From the NCBI GenBank assembly GCA_016584305.1, contig JACEEZ010022711.1, positions 96,664-160,663 on the forward strand: DNA of 64,000 nucleotides, read 5' to 3'. Below the pieces are notes generated by a model. It was not told the origin of the DNA. It saw only the letters and a program-made list of their open reading frames with translations, and made no database searches. Both the position numbers and the translations under genes were made by a program. Shown one piece after another: positions 1 through 10,748 of this stretch (positions are counted from its first letter, which is position 1; each line of letters begins with the position of its first letter). The stretch is from Chionoecetes opilio. Its lineage: Eukaryota > Arthropoda > Malacostraca > Decapoda > Majidae.

Positions 1-275
1 ACGTCGGCGAGACGACAAGGAATCTAACCCTTAGGCTTTCTGAGCATAAAGGTGTTTCTGCACGTACTGGTCGACCCATTTCTTCACCTTCGCAATATGC
101 AATCCGCTCACACTCACATGATTTAGATCACCCTTTTTCTATGAATGACTTTAGTATCCTATCCAAGGCACACTACCCTAGTGACACTAAATTATTAGAA
201 TCCATACACATCAAGCATCTGTCCCCTGATCTTAATAACCAAGTCACTTCACACCAACTACATATACTCAAATGA
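1..275 (+). pseudogene. C-terminal end of a Penelope-like element (GIY-YIG endonuclease)
   Basis: The frame starting at base 3 is open for 90 codons and stops at TGA 273-275. It reads VGETTRNLTLRLSEHKG near its start and KLLESIHIKHLSPDLNNQ further on. This matches the C-terminal GIY-YIG endonuclease of Penelope-like elements, which cuts target DNA for reverse transcription: the (Y)VGxTTR...LxEH core followed by a conserved Glu in the LLESIHI segment. The GIY half and the reverse transcriptase lie upstream of the window. The tail is uninterrupted, so the copy may be young. It runs in the same direction as the host gene. Confidence 0.7.
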
Positions 276-619
276 CTATCACTGTTTCGATTGTCCGACT
301 CTCGTTTCGATCGCCCCACACAAGCCGAAATGTTACCCACGAAACTATTGTTCATTCAGTCCTCTACCAACTCAGACAGCATACACACCAAGGTCCGTTA
401 AGTACAAATTATATTTTATTTATTAGTTAGTAATCTTAGATAATATAGGAATACTTTATTGTTTCTTAAGAAATAATTTTTTTTAGATGTTCGCTTTTTA
501 GCATTGTAATATATTAAATTTTAACTATTTTTAGCCTGATGATGCCAAGTGCCTTTGGCGAAACGTTGCGCATAAACAACCCCAAGTATGACGAGTGTCT
601 TTGTCACCCTGAAATATCA

Positions 620-620
<1 letters not shown>
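276..620 (+). mobile_element. 3' UTR of the Penelope-like element
   Basis: This AT-rich sequence follows the stop codon. Near 535-580 it contains CCTGATGATGCC and GGCGAAACGTTGCG, a pair of motifs typical of Penelope-like 3' regions. It ends against an AT microsatellite, where such elements often terminate. Confidence 0.45.
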
Positions 621-716
<96 letters not shown>

Positions 717-719
717 ATA
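620..719. repeat. (AT)n microsatellite
   Basis: About 100 bases of nearly perfect AT dinucleotide at the end of the Penelope-like element. Confidence 0.95.
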
Positions 720-1059
720 TCGTTATAAGTGATTGCTTAGCACCAAAATATCACAAGCACGAATATATTCACGTTTAAAAAAAAAATGTTTTATATATTG
801 TATTTTTGGGTTTATTCATTCCTCTCATCTAGAATGTTGGCAGTTTTTTTACTAATGTCATTAGCCTGTAAGAATTCTGTCTTAGATTTTTAGAAAAGTT
901 GGATTTAGATTAGCAGACTTTTACTGTTCTTTGTTATTATCTTGACATCAATAAAATAGTATACTGATTTTTAGTCGTGCAACAGAAAAGGATCTGACTG
1001 CATTATTAAAATGTGAGGATAGTAGACTGAAATATGCCTGATGTCATCTCACTCCCCAG

Positions 1060-1259
1060 AGGCCTGATCCCACCATGGACCGGAGCTGGAGAGGAAAACT
1101 ACACAAAGTAGAAGAGGCAAGGTACAGAGTGCAGGAGAAGAGAGAAAAGGAACTCAAGGAAACAGAGAAACGCATCCAGACCAAAATCATGTACGAAGAG
1201 GGCACCCACCTCCTCACCTCCATGGAAGACAAGATCAGGGAGTGGGTTTTCCAGAAGAA
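1060..1259 (+). CDS. IQCA1: DRC11/IQCA1-like exon 1 of the window
   Basis: The acceptor is a pyrimidine-rich CACTCCCCAG ending at 1059 and the donor is GTGAGT at 1260. The exon begins in phase 0 and leaves two bases of a Lys codon. It reads RPDPTMDRSWRGKLHKVEEA, then a run of Arg, Lys and Glu, then KIMYEEGTHLLTSMEDKIRE and WVFQKK. The SWRGKLxKVEEAR and DxIREW segments match the region of DRC11 just N-terminal to the TGKFPxxP block. The ATG at 1075 is internal to the exon and is not taken as a start, because the preceding codons are in frame and family-like. Frame and border evidence is strong; the name rests on family resemblance read by eye. Confidence 0.85.
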
Positions 1260-1709
1260 GTGAGTGTAACTTGGATGAGGAAGTATGAAGGAACAGAGGC
1301 TGTAGGTAGAGAATGTGTCATTGAGAAAGAGTATGAAATTTGTTGGTGTGTATACCCACTAACGAGGGATCTTTAAACTCTAAGGGTGGCTGATATAGCT
1401 GATTACCCTTAAATGTAACAATCTTGATCTCCCTGTTCCTGCTCAATACCTTGCAAATTTTGGGTTAAAGAAGCTTTAGCTGTTGATGGAATATGAGCAC
1501 ACTCCAGTAATCCCTCATATTCAATTACTTTATCGAGATATCTTTGACACTATTGTTCATAATTGATCACACATTGGTAAATCATTTCTTTATCCCCAGC
1601 TTGTCTTAATTGAACTTCATATAGGAAGTAAGCCTCCTCATATTTATTCCATTGCTCACTTAACAATGGTAGACCTGTCTTTAAATTAATATAATCAATA
1701 GGAATTGAC
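1260..1709. other. Start of intron 1, with a possible old Gag-like fragment
   Basis: This is mostly featureless intron. Read on the minus strand from 1709 to about 1550 it gives a heptad-like charged segment (LSEQWNKYEEAYFLYEVQL). The segment recalls the N-terminal coiled part of BEL-type Gag proteins but is too short and isolated to assign. Confidence 0.25.
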
Positions 1710-1713
1710 TCAA

Positions 1714-2410
1714 CCCTTTCACGCACGGTGACGCGATCGCGTAAAAACGGGCCCGTCTGCAATTTGAGCTTTTGACGTGAATTGCGTTAAAAAACAGATA
1801 AAAATTCGCCAAAAATAAAGTATTTATTAGAATTGCGTCAAAATGTTATGCGTCAAAGATCCAACCTAGACCTATAAAATAAACTAATTGTCAACTCTCT
1901 CGTGTGAGTGGATGTGAAATAATAAGGGTTTGCGTGCCAGTTTCCACTCAGCAGGCAGCCTGTATGCGCGAATTGTCGTCCCTTTAAAACGTGACCCGAG
2001 CTGGCCATAATGGCCATATGAAAATTTTAATGGTAGCGTTGGAATCCTCATAAAAATCCGCTTTTATTGGCATATAAACCATAAAAAGTTGACTCAGGAA
2101 GTTTCGAGCTACGAAGTGGTGAACGTAATTATTTCTTATTTCTTTTTACTCAATATTTTTTCGGAGTCGGTAAATTCCGCTATTTATTTGCATTTCTTGT
2201 TATTTTTTTCTTTCATAAGGCAGAACAATCTCTTGCAAAACCAATGATATATAATAATGCCAGGGAAAAAAAAATACACGCTGGTGAAATTGATAACATA
2301 AAAAAATAATTCGCCGCACAGTCTGGCCATTTCGCGGGGCCCCTTAGGGAGCATAAGACGGATGTTGCAGTGGACGGAAAAACTTATTAAACTTTTCGTG
2401 CGTGAAAGGG
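1714..2410. mobile_element. piggyBac-like MITE, 697 bp
   Basis: The left end CCCTTTCACGCACG (from 1714) is repeated in inverse at the right end (CGTGCGTGAAAGGG, to 2410). The right flank is TTAA (2411-2414) and the left flank is TCAA (1710-1713), one mutation from TTAA. A TTAA target with CCC-starting inverted termini is the signature of piggyBac-type elements. There is no transposase reading frame inside, so this is a non-autonomous copy. Confidence 0.65.
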
Positions 2411-2414
2411 TTAA

Positions 2415-2845
2415 TTGCGTCCTCACACTTATTATATATTCGTGTGAGCATTGCTAATTTAGCCGATAATTAATGCTTAGCTAATTTCGCCATGATTTAG
2501 TTAATAACTAAGTCAAATAAAATATTAAATGAAAGATTACATAACTTAAATAATTGTTAGTTGATAATTAACTATTATTTCAAGTGGTGGTAGTGCCTGC
2601 TCGGCCTTACAAGACGCGTAGCAAGGCGTATATAATTTCAACCACCCCAACTAACTACGTGACTACAGGCTGATGTTATCTACTACCTGGCGTATGGTAG
2701 TTGACCGGCTGTTGAATCGTTCCTAACGCCGCGAAACACCTCACCTCCGCTCTCATAACCAGCAATTGTGGTAGGCTCATAATTACGCCTCACAACGACC
2801 ACTTCGAGTCACATGAACATCAATATTCTTCACTCGGAGCACCAA
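2415..2845. other. Intron sequence, possible leader of an LTR element
   Basis: No coding signal. If the LTR at 2846-3580 is real, this stretch would be the leader next to its primer binding site on the minus strand. Confidence 0.3.
2828..2845 (-). promoter_or_regulatory. Candidate primer binding site of an LTR element
   Basis: On the minus strand TTGGTGCTCCGAGTGAAG immediately follows the ...CCCACA end of a putative LTR. The TGGTG start next to an LTR edge is the usual form of a tRNA primer site. The tRNA cannot be named from sequence alone. Confidence 0.35.
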
Positions 2846-3580
2846 TGTGGGAATTTATGTCACATACATATATTTAATTTGAGGTCTTACCTATACAAAA
2901 CCCATCGTCTATCTCATCCCGACACAATACCCCAACTAGTCAACTAACTAGGATACTTATGGGTGGATAGTAGGGTTGAATTACGTAGGTTGATTAATAC
3001 TGCCTGTCTTGTGATCCGAAGTGGTCAGCCGTGATCGAGGCCGCCCGTGAAGGGGAGAAGCGGTGGGCGGAAGCGGTGTGCTTTGAAAACCCGTCAGGCG
3101 GGTTTTCATAACCCAGTTATCTTGACGCGGCGGATATAATCACTTGTGTCGTATTTTAACACGTTCTATTGTTTTAACACTTATATGTACAAAATGAACG
3201 TATGTACAAATCTCTTCATTATAATCAGAGAAGAGATGTTTATCCCGTGAGGGCTGGAATGAAACTGACATCTATGCCAGCGGCGGCGACCGGCCCCACA
3301 AATCCTACTTACACGTGTCTAATCGTCGGTGGCGGCGAGGCACCCCTACCAATACCTGCCACGTATACACGCAGGGATAGGAGCAATATTATAAAGACGA
3401 CCAATAGCCAGTCGCTCCAAATTAAGGTGCTAATATAGGGTGCAAATGCTTAATAACCACTGGGAATGTTCAATTATCCTATCCCAGTACGTATCATTTA
3501 CTTAAATTACCTTAATTAATACCCATTACCATTAAAATTATATATATACATCCCTACGCACCCCCTATGATGAGCGGACA
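2846..3580 (-). repeat. Candidate solo LTR (735 bp)
   Basis: Its + strand limits are TGTGGGAATT and GAGCGGACA, so it is bounded by TG..CA in both directions. A tRNA-primer-like sequence abuts its left edge. No second copy is seen in the window and no target duplication was found, so the call rests on the termini and primer site only. Confidence 0.35.
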
Positions 3581-3952
3581 ATAACTCCCTCACAAAGGGG
3601 GGGGAAACAAACCACCACTCTACCAATTATTGAGAGGGTGGTTGGTGGATAATTTCCACAAGGTCTGCACAAAATTCATAGCCTTCTTTATTTCTTTGAG
3701 TCCGATTTTCTTCACTATCATCATTGCCTCATTCCTTATTCCCTTTGTCATCTTCCATTGAACCATTCCTGTTTTCCTTTTTTCTTGGTGTATAAATTAT
3801 AATGGAACACGTTTTCAATTTCTTTCTCATATATGCCTAGAGAAATATCATATTTCACTTGAACATTATTCACTCTTTTCATTTCTTCCCAGTCAATTTC
3901 TTCAGAGATTTTTCAGTTCTTCCATGTTAGTTTTTCCAAAGTTTCTTTTGCT

Positions 3953-3954
<2 letters not shown>

Positions 3955-4020
<66 letters not shown>

Positions 4021-4050
4021 TATTATATATATATATATAATGTATATATT
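3955..4050. repeat. (AT)n microsatellite
   Basis: Interrupted AT dinucleotide tract at the 3' end of the minus-strand LINE that follows. Confidence 0.95.
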
Positions 4051-5900
4051 TTTACATCACAAAGGGCTGTCCAAGGACTCAACAAAAATAGGTAACACAA
4101 AGCCCGCTAATTGCCAGTCCCTATAAAGAAGACAGTAAGAGAATAACAAAAAGAGGAGTGTGCCAATTTAGTTCGGGAGGTGTCTTGTAACTCTTGTCTT
4201 GAAAAGATTTAAGTCGTAGGAAAGTCGAAAAATAGAAACAGGAAGAGAGTTCCAGAGTTTACAAGTGAAAGGGATGAAAGAGTAAAGATACTGATTAGCT
4301 CCTGCATTAGGAAGATGGGCAGAATAGGGATGAGAATGAGTAGAAAGTCTTGTGCAGCGGGGCCGCCGGAGGGGGGGGAGGCATGCAGTTAGCAAGTTTA
4401 GAAGAGCAGTGAACATGAAAATAACGGTAGAAGATAACAAGAGAAGCAGCCTTCCGGCGGTGATTTAAAGATTGAAGACATTCAGTCAGAGGAGGGGAGA
4501 TGATGAGACGAAATGCTTTTGACTAAACCCTGTTTAGGAGAGCTGTATGAGTGGATCCTCCCCAAACATGTGAGACATACTCCATACATGGGCGGATAAG
4601 GCCCTTGTACAGAACAAGTAGCTAGGAGGGAAAAAAAAAAGGACGCAGACGCCACAGAACACCTAACTTCTTAGAAGCTGTTTTAGCAAGAGAAAAGATG
4701 TGAGATAGATCATTAATGAATAATAGAAAGAGAGTGGGTGATAGAACAGAACCCTGGGAACACCACTATTGATAGATTTAGGAGAAGAACAATGACCGTC
4801 TACAGTAGCTGCAATAGAACGGTTTGAAAGGAAATTTAAGATGAAGGTACAAAGAGAAGGATAGAAACCGAATGAGGGTAGTTTAGAAATTAAAGATTTG
4901 TGCCAGACTCTATCAAAAGCTTTTGATATGTCAAGGGCATCAGCAAAAGTTTCACCGCAACCCCTAAAGGAGGATGACCAAGATTTAGTTAGGAAAGCTA
5001 GAAGATCGCCAGTAGATCGCCCTTTACGGAAACCTTACTGACGATCAGATAGAAGATTGTGAGCAGATAGAAGCTTAAGAATCTTCTTATTAAGTATAGA
5101 TACAAAAAATTTGGAAAGGCAGGAAGTCAAAGCTATAGGACGGTAGTTTGAAGGATTAGAACGGTCACCCTTCTTAGGAACAGGTTGGATGTGAGCAAAC
5201 TTTCAGCCAGATGGAAAGGTGAAAGTAGATAGATAAAGACGGAAAAGTTTGACCAGGCAGTGTGCAAGCACAGAAGCACAGTTTTTGAGAACAATAGGAG
5301 GGACTCCGTCAGGACCGTAAGCCTTCCGAGGATCTAGGCCAGAAAGGGCAAAGAAAACATCATTACGAAGGATCTTAATAACAGGCATAATATAGCCAGG
5401 GGGTGGAGGAGAAGGAGGAACAAGCCCTTCATCAACCAGAGAAGAATTTTCAGGAAAGGTTTGAGCGAAGAGTTCAGCTTTAGAAATAGATGAGACAGGT
5501 GTGGAGCCATCTGGGTGAAGCATAGGAGGGAAAGATGCAGAAGAAAAATTGTTAGAGATGTTATTAGCTAGATGTCAGAAGTCACGAGAGGAATTTGACT
5601 CAGAAAGATTTTGACATTTTCTATAAATGAAGGAGTTTTTGGTAAGTTGAAGTATAGATTTGGCATGATTACGGGCAGAAATATAAAGGGCATGAGTTTC
5701 AGGAGATGGATGGTTACGGTACCGTCTGTGAGCCGCCTCTCTATCTCGAACAGCATGAGAACAAGCAGAGTTGAATCATGGTTGACGGGCTTTAGAATTA
5801 GAGAAAAAGTGTGTGGAATGTACGCCTCCATGCCAGAGACTATGACCTCAGTTATGCGCTCTGCACAAAGAGATGGGTCTCTGACATGGAATCAGTAATC
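4050..5900 (-). mobile_element. Jockey/CR1-like LINE, copy 1 (5'-truncated, internally deleted)
   Basis: Read right to left, the copy gives the end of the endonuclease/linker ([17 protein letters not shown]) and the start of the reverse transcriptase (ALSGLDPRKAYGPDGVPPIV). RT fragments follow, then a C-terminal block (FIPFTCKLWNSLPVSIF, FKTRVTRHLPN). Reverse transcriptase copies the element RNA at a nicked target. Comparison with copy 3 shows about 330 bp missing near 4710, and frames shift several times, so the copy is dead. Its 3' end is GATGTAAAAATATATA-like, running into the AT tract. The same family recurs at 33690, 35918 and 47115. Confidence 0.75.
5203..5523 (-). pseudogene. LINE reverse transcriptase fragment (finger/palm start)
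   Basis: The fragment has 106 codons and starts MLHPDGSTPVSSISKAELFA. It contains GLDPRKAYGPDGVPPIVLKN, the conserved K-x-x-GPDGVP motif of Jockey/CR1-type reverse transcriptases. It ends at a stop where intact copies continue with W-K-x-A-x-I-x-P-V-x-K, which is still readable a few bases on. No catalytic box survives in this fragment. Confidence 0.7.
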
Positions 5901-5919
5901 ATTCCATGGATATCCTTCA

Positions 5920-6190
5920 TCTTCCTCATTTATGTCCTTTTCCGTCTCCATTTTTAAGATAACATGGTCACTCATTCCAATGGGCACCCATAATTCATCT
6001 CTTCTGCTAGGTCTATACATTTTGTTAACACTAGGTCAAGTCTTGCTGGTTCATCATATCCCCTATATCTTGTGTTTTTTGTCACCCACTGATTCATATT
6101 GTCAGCCTCAACAATCTATACCCCCAAGCATTTTCATTTCCTTCTTTCAAAAGTCTCCCATTTTACTTTTTTGCAGTTAAAATCTCCAAT
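5920..6190 (-). pseudogene. Degenerate LINE endonuclease tail
   Basis: The minus strand reads DEPARLDLVLTKCI followed by EEMNYGCPL and SDHVILKME across stops and frame changes. This is the pattern of the last part of an apurinic-type LINE endonuclease (R-L-D-L-V...S-D-H). It is a different, older family from the copy to its left. Confidence 0.45.
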
Positions 6191-6234
6191 CAGTGCGTGT
6201 ACGTGTCTGTGTGTATGTGTGTGTGTGTTTGTAT

Positions 6235-6640
6235 TCATTGCGATTTACAGGAAAAAGAGCTAAGCTCTTCCTGTCCCGTCTCCATAACTTTTATTATCCA
6301 GTTTGGCTTTGAAGCCTTTAATATTATTGGCATGCAGTAAGTCTTTATTCAGGTTACTCACAGTTTTATAGATCTATATGGGAAGCTATATTTTTTTTAT
6401 ATATTTCTTACATGTGGTCCTTTTCAACTTCTCCCATGACCTCTTGTATCTCTTCTTTTCTCCATGGATGGAATATTTAATATTGACAGTCTTTCCTCTT
6501 TTGTTCAATCTTAAACTTGGGAACATTTTCGTTGCTTCTTTCTATTTTCTTTCAAACCCTTTTACATTTTTTTTCTATGCGGTGACCATACTACTATTAC
6601 ATGTTGCAAATCATTGATACAGTCAGTTTTTTCATCATAT
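6235..6640 (-). pseudogene. Degenerate LINE C-terminal fragment
   Basis: The minus strand reads NNIKGFKAKLDN then YGDGTGRA, with stops on each side. The final F-K-x-K-L-D motif is typical of the C-terminus of CR1/L2-like LINE proteins. A short imperfect GT tract lies at 6195-6230. Confidence 0.4.
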
Positions 6641-7423
6641 CTTCGTCCAAATAAGCAAACGGAACTCTTATTTTCCTGAAGAGGTTATATTTCTCTCAGG
6701 TGACCTTATCCATGTGTCTCTCAGTTGAAAGGTTGTCTGTAACCATTTGTTATTTGTCTGTTACCCCAGATCTGTTTCTTGTTACGTTTTCCTTATCCGG
6801 TAATTTCCCATTCGGTAATTACACGTTTGTTTCCTTTCGCTATTACCAAAATCCATCACTTTCAATTTCCCTGCTTTAACCCTTAAAATACGCCTGCCTC
6901 ATAATCCATGTCTCTCCAGCGCGGAAAAATATAGATATCTTATAAACAGTATATAGAAATTCATTTACACAAAGAATGAAGTATTTTTTGATACTGTAGA
7001 AACAAAATGTGAAGAATTGTGGCACAGCATGTATATGGAAAAACAATTAGAGAAATAATTAGGTTTTTATATTTTCATGCGCTTGTACTCGACGGGTGGC
7101 AAGAGGGGTCTGGGCGAGGGATGGCGCGGTAGCTTTGGGCAGGCAAGTTTGACCTGCAACAGCATGTTGAGAGAACCATCCACCACCTGTCCTACCTCCC
7201 TCCTTCCTAAATACCACCTAACAACATAAGTTATTAACACATCAACATGTTAACATATCAACAATATATCGCGTGAAGGCCTCCCGCCAGACGAGTTGGG
7301 TAGTGGCATTCCACCCCACGAGTCAGGAGAGCTGCCAGATACGTCCTCCATTCTCTCAAGAATACGACTGAGGGCAAACGTCAGCTCTCGGAGGTGTCAC
7401 CCAAAGACCCTACAAAGTCTGTA
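6641..7423. other. Intron sequence without a recognised feature
   Basis: AT-rich on the left, more GC-rich after 7080. No open frame of interest and no terminal repeats found. At 7404-7428 a short hairpin (GACCCTACA / TGTAGGGTC) abuts the LTR that follows. Confidence 0.4.
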
Positions 7424-7428
7424 GGGTC

Positions 7429-10082
7429 TGTTATGAGATTAATTTACTCCTTCAATGAAACCCAGCCGTGTTACGACAGCAAGAAATGTAAGATTATATT
7501 ATGAGTATGCTGCCACCAGTTCAAGATTTATCCTTAAAGAGTCTAACTCCTGAACAGAATGTTAATATTTATCGACAAGAAAGTAACGTGAGAATTTTTT
7601 TATTTCACATGAATATTTTACCGAGTTAACACGTAATTTTGATCGGAGGACTGTGAGTAAGTATTTCCTTAACACACCTTGCATGTCACCTGGGTTGATT
7701 AAACTACATGAGAATCAGTTGCCTCAGAAATTTATGTTTATTAATACCAAACACTCGTCTCCACGAAGGTTGACACTATATATTAATGGAACATTGAAGA
7801 ATTACTGAGGGTGTATTACATGCAGATAAATACACTAATTTGCTTGACGCATTTGTAAGAGACTTATATTATAGTCGGGAACGACTCGTACATTCGAGAA
7901 ATCATTAACACCACCGCTGTTTCCTATGAGGAAGTTCCTAACTGACACGAGCGGACACTGGAGGTCACACCCTCTCTACGATATATTTTCTGAGTCACAT
8001 GTGTCAATCAATCAATCATTGGGGGCATACGCCGGGGGGCGCGTCGCCTCGCCCACCCTACGACGCCACTCCCGGGGGTCACCACGCGCGAGTTCCTATG
8101 CAGGCTCCTTTCCCATACCAAGCAGCTCTCGACAAGAAACATCAACTTGCCCCAGCCACGAGCCTTGTGGGCGCCCCCTTGGCCTCCTCCACGCCGGATT
8201 GTCTCTTACAGATACAACCCGATGGGAAGGATCGGTTTCAGGGTAGCGTGCCACATGCCCATATAGCCGAAGTTGGCGCTGACGGACTATGCAGGTAATA
8301 GGCCTCGATTCAGTCTCACGGTGCAATCGCTGATTTGACACGTAATCATCCCAGCGATACCCCATGATTCTGCGAAGACACTTATTACCAAAGGCATTGA
8401 TTCGTCTCTTCAAGTCACTATTTAGTGTCCATGTCTCACAACCATAGAATAAGACGGGGATCACAAGCGACTTGAAGATCCGGATCTTTGTCCTCCTGCA
8501 CAGGTACCGACAACGCCAAATACTCCCGCTGAGCGAGTCCATAACACCGTGGGCTATGCCAATCCGCCGTAAGACTTCTTGACGTGACCCGCCGTCATTA
8601 TGGACTGCGCTACCAAGGTATGTAAAACTTTCCAAGATCTCAATGTCCTCGCCACACGCATGAACAGACTGTACTGCTTCATCTAGTAAGTCTCCAAATA
8701 CCTGGACCTTGGTCTTGAGCTAGGAGACCTCAAGTCCCAAAGGCTTTGCCTCCTCGTGCAGCGCCTCGAGAGCCATCACCAGGACCTCCAGCGACTCAGC
8801 AAAGATTACTGCATCATCGGCAAAAACAAGATCAGTGATCTTGGTGTTGCCGACGGATGCTCCACAATCACTTTGATCTACAACCTTGTCCAATACCCAG
8901 TCCATACAAGCGTTGAAAAGTGATGGGGCAAGGACGCACCCTTGCCTCACTCCTGTATTCACAGGAAAGAAGCTGGATACACCTGCCCCACACTTCACAT
9001 CACTCTCAGTCCCAGAATACTCACATGTGTAGACACTGATAAATACACATCTCACCGTTTTTCACTACACACTACGAAACTATTTAACCTATTCTGGCGG
9101 TCGAGCTCCTATCCTTTCCTATGTAACCAAAAAAATACACAACAGAATGAATAGCGAGGAATGGGGAAGGGAATGTATGGGTAGCGTATGTTTGCGTTCA
9201 CATGTGGCAGAACTAGATGAGTTGTAGAGAGTTTCACCTGATGGGATGGAAACTAGGGGTGGAATCAGTTAACACGGCAATGATTGATACGCGAGTATCT
9301 TAATAAACAAGTAAATGTTCTAGTATTGGAAATTTCTTAAATATCTATCGGATGGGGGGAGAGAAAATATGCACCTACCTGATTGGGATGGAAACCAGGA
9401 GTGGAATGAGCCTCGCGGCTTGAGAGTGGCGTGGCTGGCGTTTCGCGCTGGGAAAAATCAGTGTTCGTAAGGTACCACCCTGACTTAACAACATCGACAT
9501 TGAACGATTAACAACCGGGTTAGAATGTGAGGGCAAAAGGAATACTTTATGAGCGACAGTGTAATACATTATGTTCAACGATGATGAAAATTTAGTCGAT
9601 AAAGATAGTTTAATTCTCCTAATATATACAGTCGAAATCATGGTAAGCTTTCGCAACACTTTCCCACGAGAAGAACAGTGGTGTCTTTCCCGCGATTTCC
9701 AGAAATGATAATAATTTTAGCGTACCACGGACACTTATTGATGTCATGGGTTTCCTAAAGCAATCTACTATATGAATACTCAAAATACCTGCAGACGAAG
9801 TGATTGTTGTTGATTCTAGAATGTTTTAGTCTATGGGGATTAAGATTCGCTAATTTAAGTGATCGCAGAAATAAATGGTTTGAGGTGGATGTGAGGAGAG
9901 GGAGACAAAGGGAAAGCGAATGATGGAGGGGGGAAAGGGAAGAAAGGAAGGAAGAGAATTAATGATATATGTTACGAAGAACAATGCATATCATCTACAT
10001 ACATTTACATATGCTCACCAAACCTAGAATGAAAAATAAATTGTTCTTAATCTACTACGTATATAAAAATCCTGGTATTACA
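7429..10082 (-). repeat. 3' LTR of the Gypsy element (left), carrying an RTE-like insertion
   Basis: On the + strand it runs TGTTATGAGATTAA ... GGTATTACA, i.e. TGT..ACA ends. It matches 16171-20467 throughout, interrupted at 8005-9020 by an RTE-like LINE flanked by the 10-bp duplication TCACATGTGT. Without the insertion it is about 1,628 bp. The outermost ~25 bp next to it do not match the sequence adjoining the other LTR. Confidence 0.85.
8005..9020 (-). mobile_element. RTE-like LINE copy A (5'-truncated)
   Basis: The copy is flanked by perfect direct repeats TCACATGTGT at 7995-8004 and 9021-9030, so its ends are exact. On the minus strand it encodes part of the RT (GVRQGCVLAPSLFN, then the FADDA catalytic box) and the C-terminal domain (ESFTYLGSAVHNDGG, YGCETWTL, LRRIMGYRWDDYVSNQRLH). 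It ends in a (TTGA)n-type tail rather than poly-A, as RTE-clade elements do. One frame break separates the RT part from the C-terminal 179-codon frame. Confidence 0.8.
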
Positions 10083-10100
10083 CTCGTTCTTCCTCCGGGA
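10083..10100 (-). promoter_or_regulatory. Polypurine tract next to the 3' LTR
   Basis: On the minus strand GGAGGAAGAACGAG lies directly before the LTR start TGTAATACC. That is the position and composition of a plus-strand primer site. Confidence 0.5.
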
Positions 10101-10748
10101 AATACATTTTTATCATCGGAGAAAATCATACTGACCATCAGTTTCCTTTCATTCCTTCGTCAAAGTTATGTCTGCGAGTGGGACGGCCTTATTTTGAATT
10201 GACTGAAAACTCTCATATTCTGGAAGTGGCACCTGTCGGTCCACCAATACCTTGCGTACCCCAGAGGGTCGCTTTCTCTGTCCCTCATTTTTTTTGCACG
10301 AACATTCAGTGAAAGAAGGATATTCCAATCAACCTCCTACCCGGGTAATAACGTGGCCGCCAACCTTGACTTAGCCTGTACTCTCGCTGCTAGGATCGTC
10401 CCAGAGGCGCTTCCCACTCACTCTACCTGTCATACAATTCCCATTCACTCCCTCCTTCGTTCTACCTTGTGCTTCCCAGCTCTCCTCTTGGTAACTGACG
10501 AGAGCCCGTCAGGTCCTGAAGTATCCGCTACACCACAAGCCGTGTTGACTGTAGAGTGAGAAGCCGTCGACAACCTCTCGAATTAAAACACCCATTCATA
10601 GTTTCTCACCGAACCAGGCTGAGCCCGTAAGAAGAAAATAACCCCAAACCCTAGAAGTGAAAAGTGAATACTTTTCAGAAAGCCCGACCCGCACTTATCA
10701 CCTTGACCATCACGTAATCCTAACATTTCTTAGCCTAAAATTTCACAT
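10101..10748 (-). other. Gypsy 3' untranslated region
   Basis: Sequence between the integrase stop and the polypurine tract. I see no envelope-like frame: no signal peptide or membrane segment in a reading frame of useful length. Confidence 0.5.

Noticed and set aside
1075..1077. ATG 1075 as the start codon of the DRC11-like gene
   Set aside because: Codons before it are in frame and family-like, and a good acceptor lies at 1058-1059, so it is internal.
1044..1232. Minus-strand frame over exon 1
   Set aside because: Antisense shadow of the DRC11-like exon; its splice-bounded + strand reading is clearly the coding one.
6880..6910. TTAACCCTTAAAATACGC as a second piggyBac-type end
   Set aside because: No inverted partner end found within several kb.
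10353..10559. 68-codon + strand frame in the Gypsy 3' region
   Set aside because: No motif, opposite strand to the element, composition explained by GC-rich sequence.
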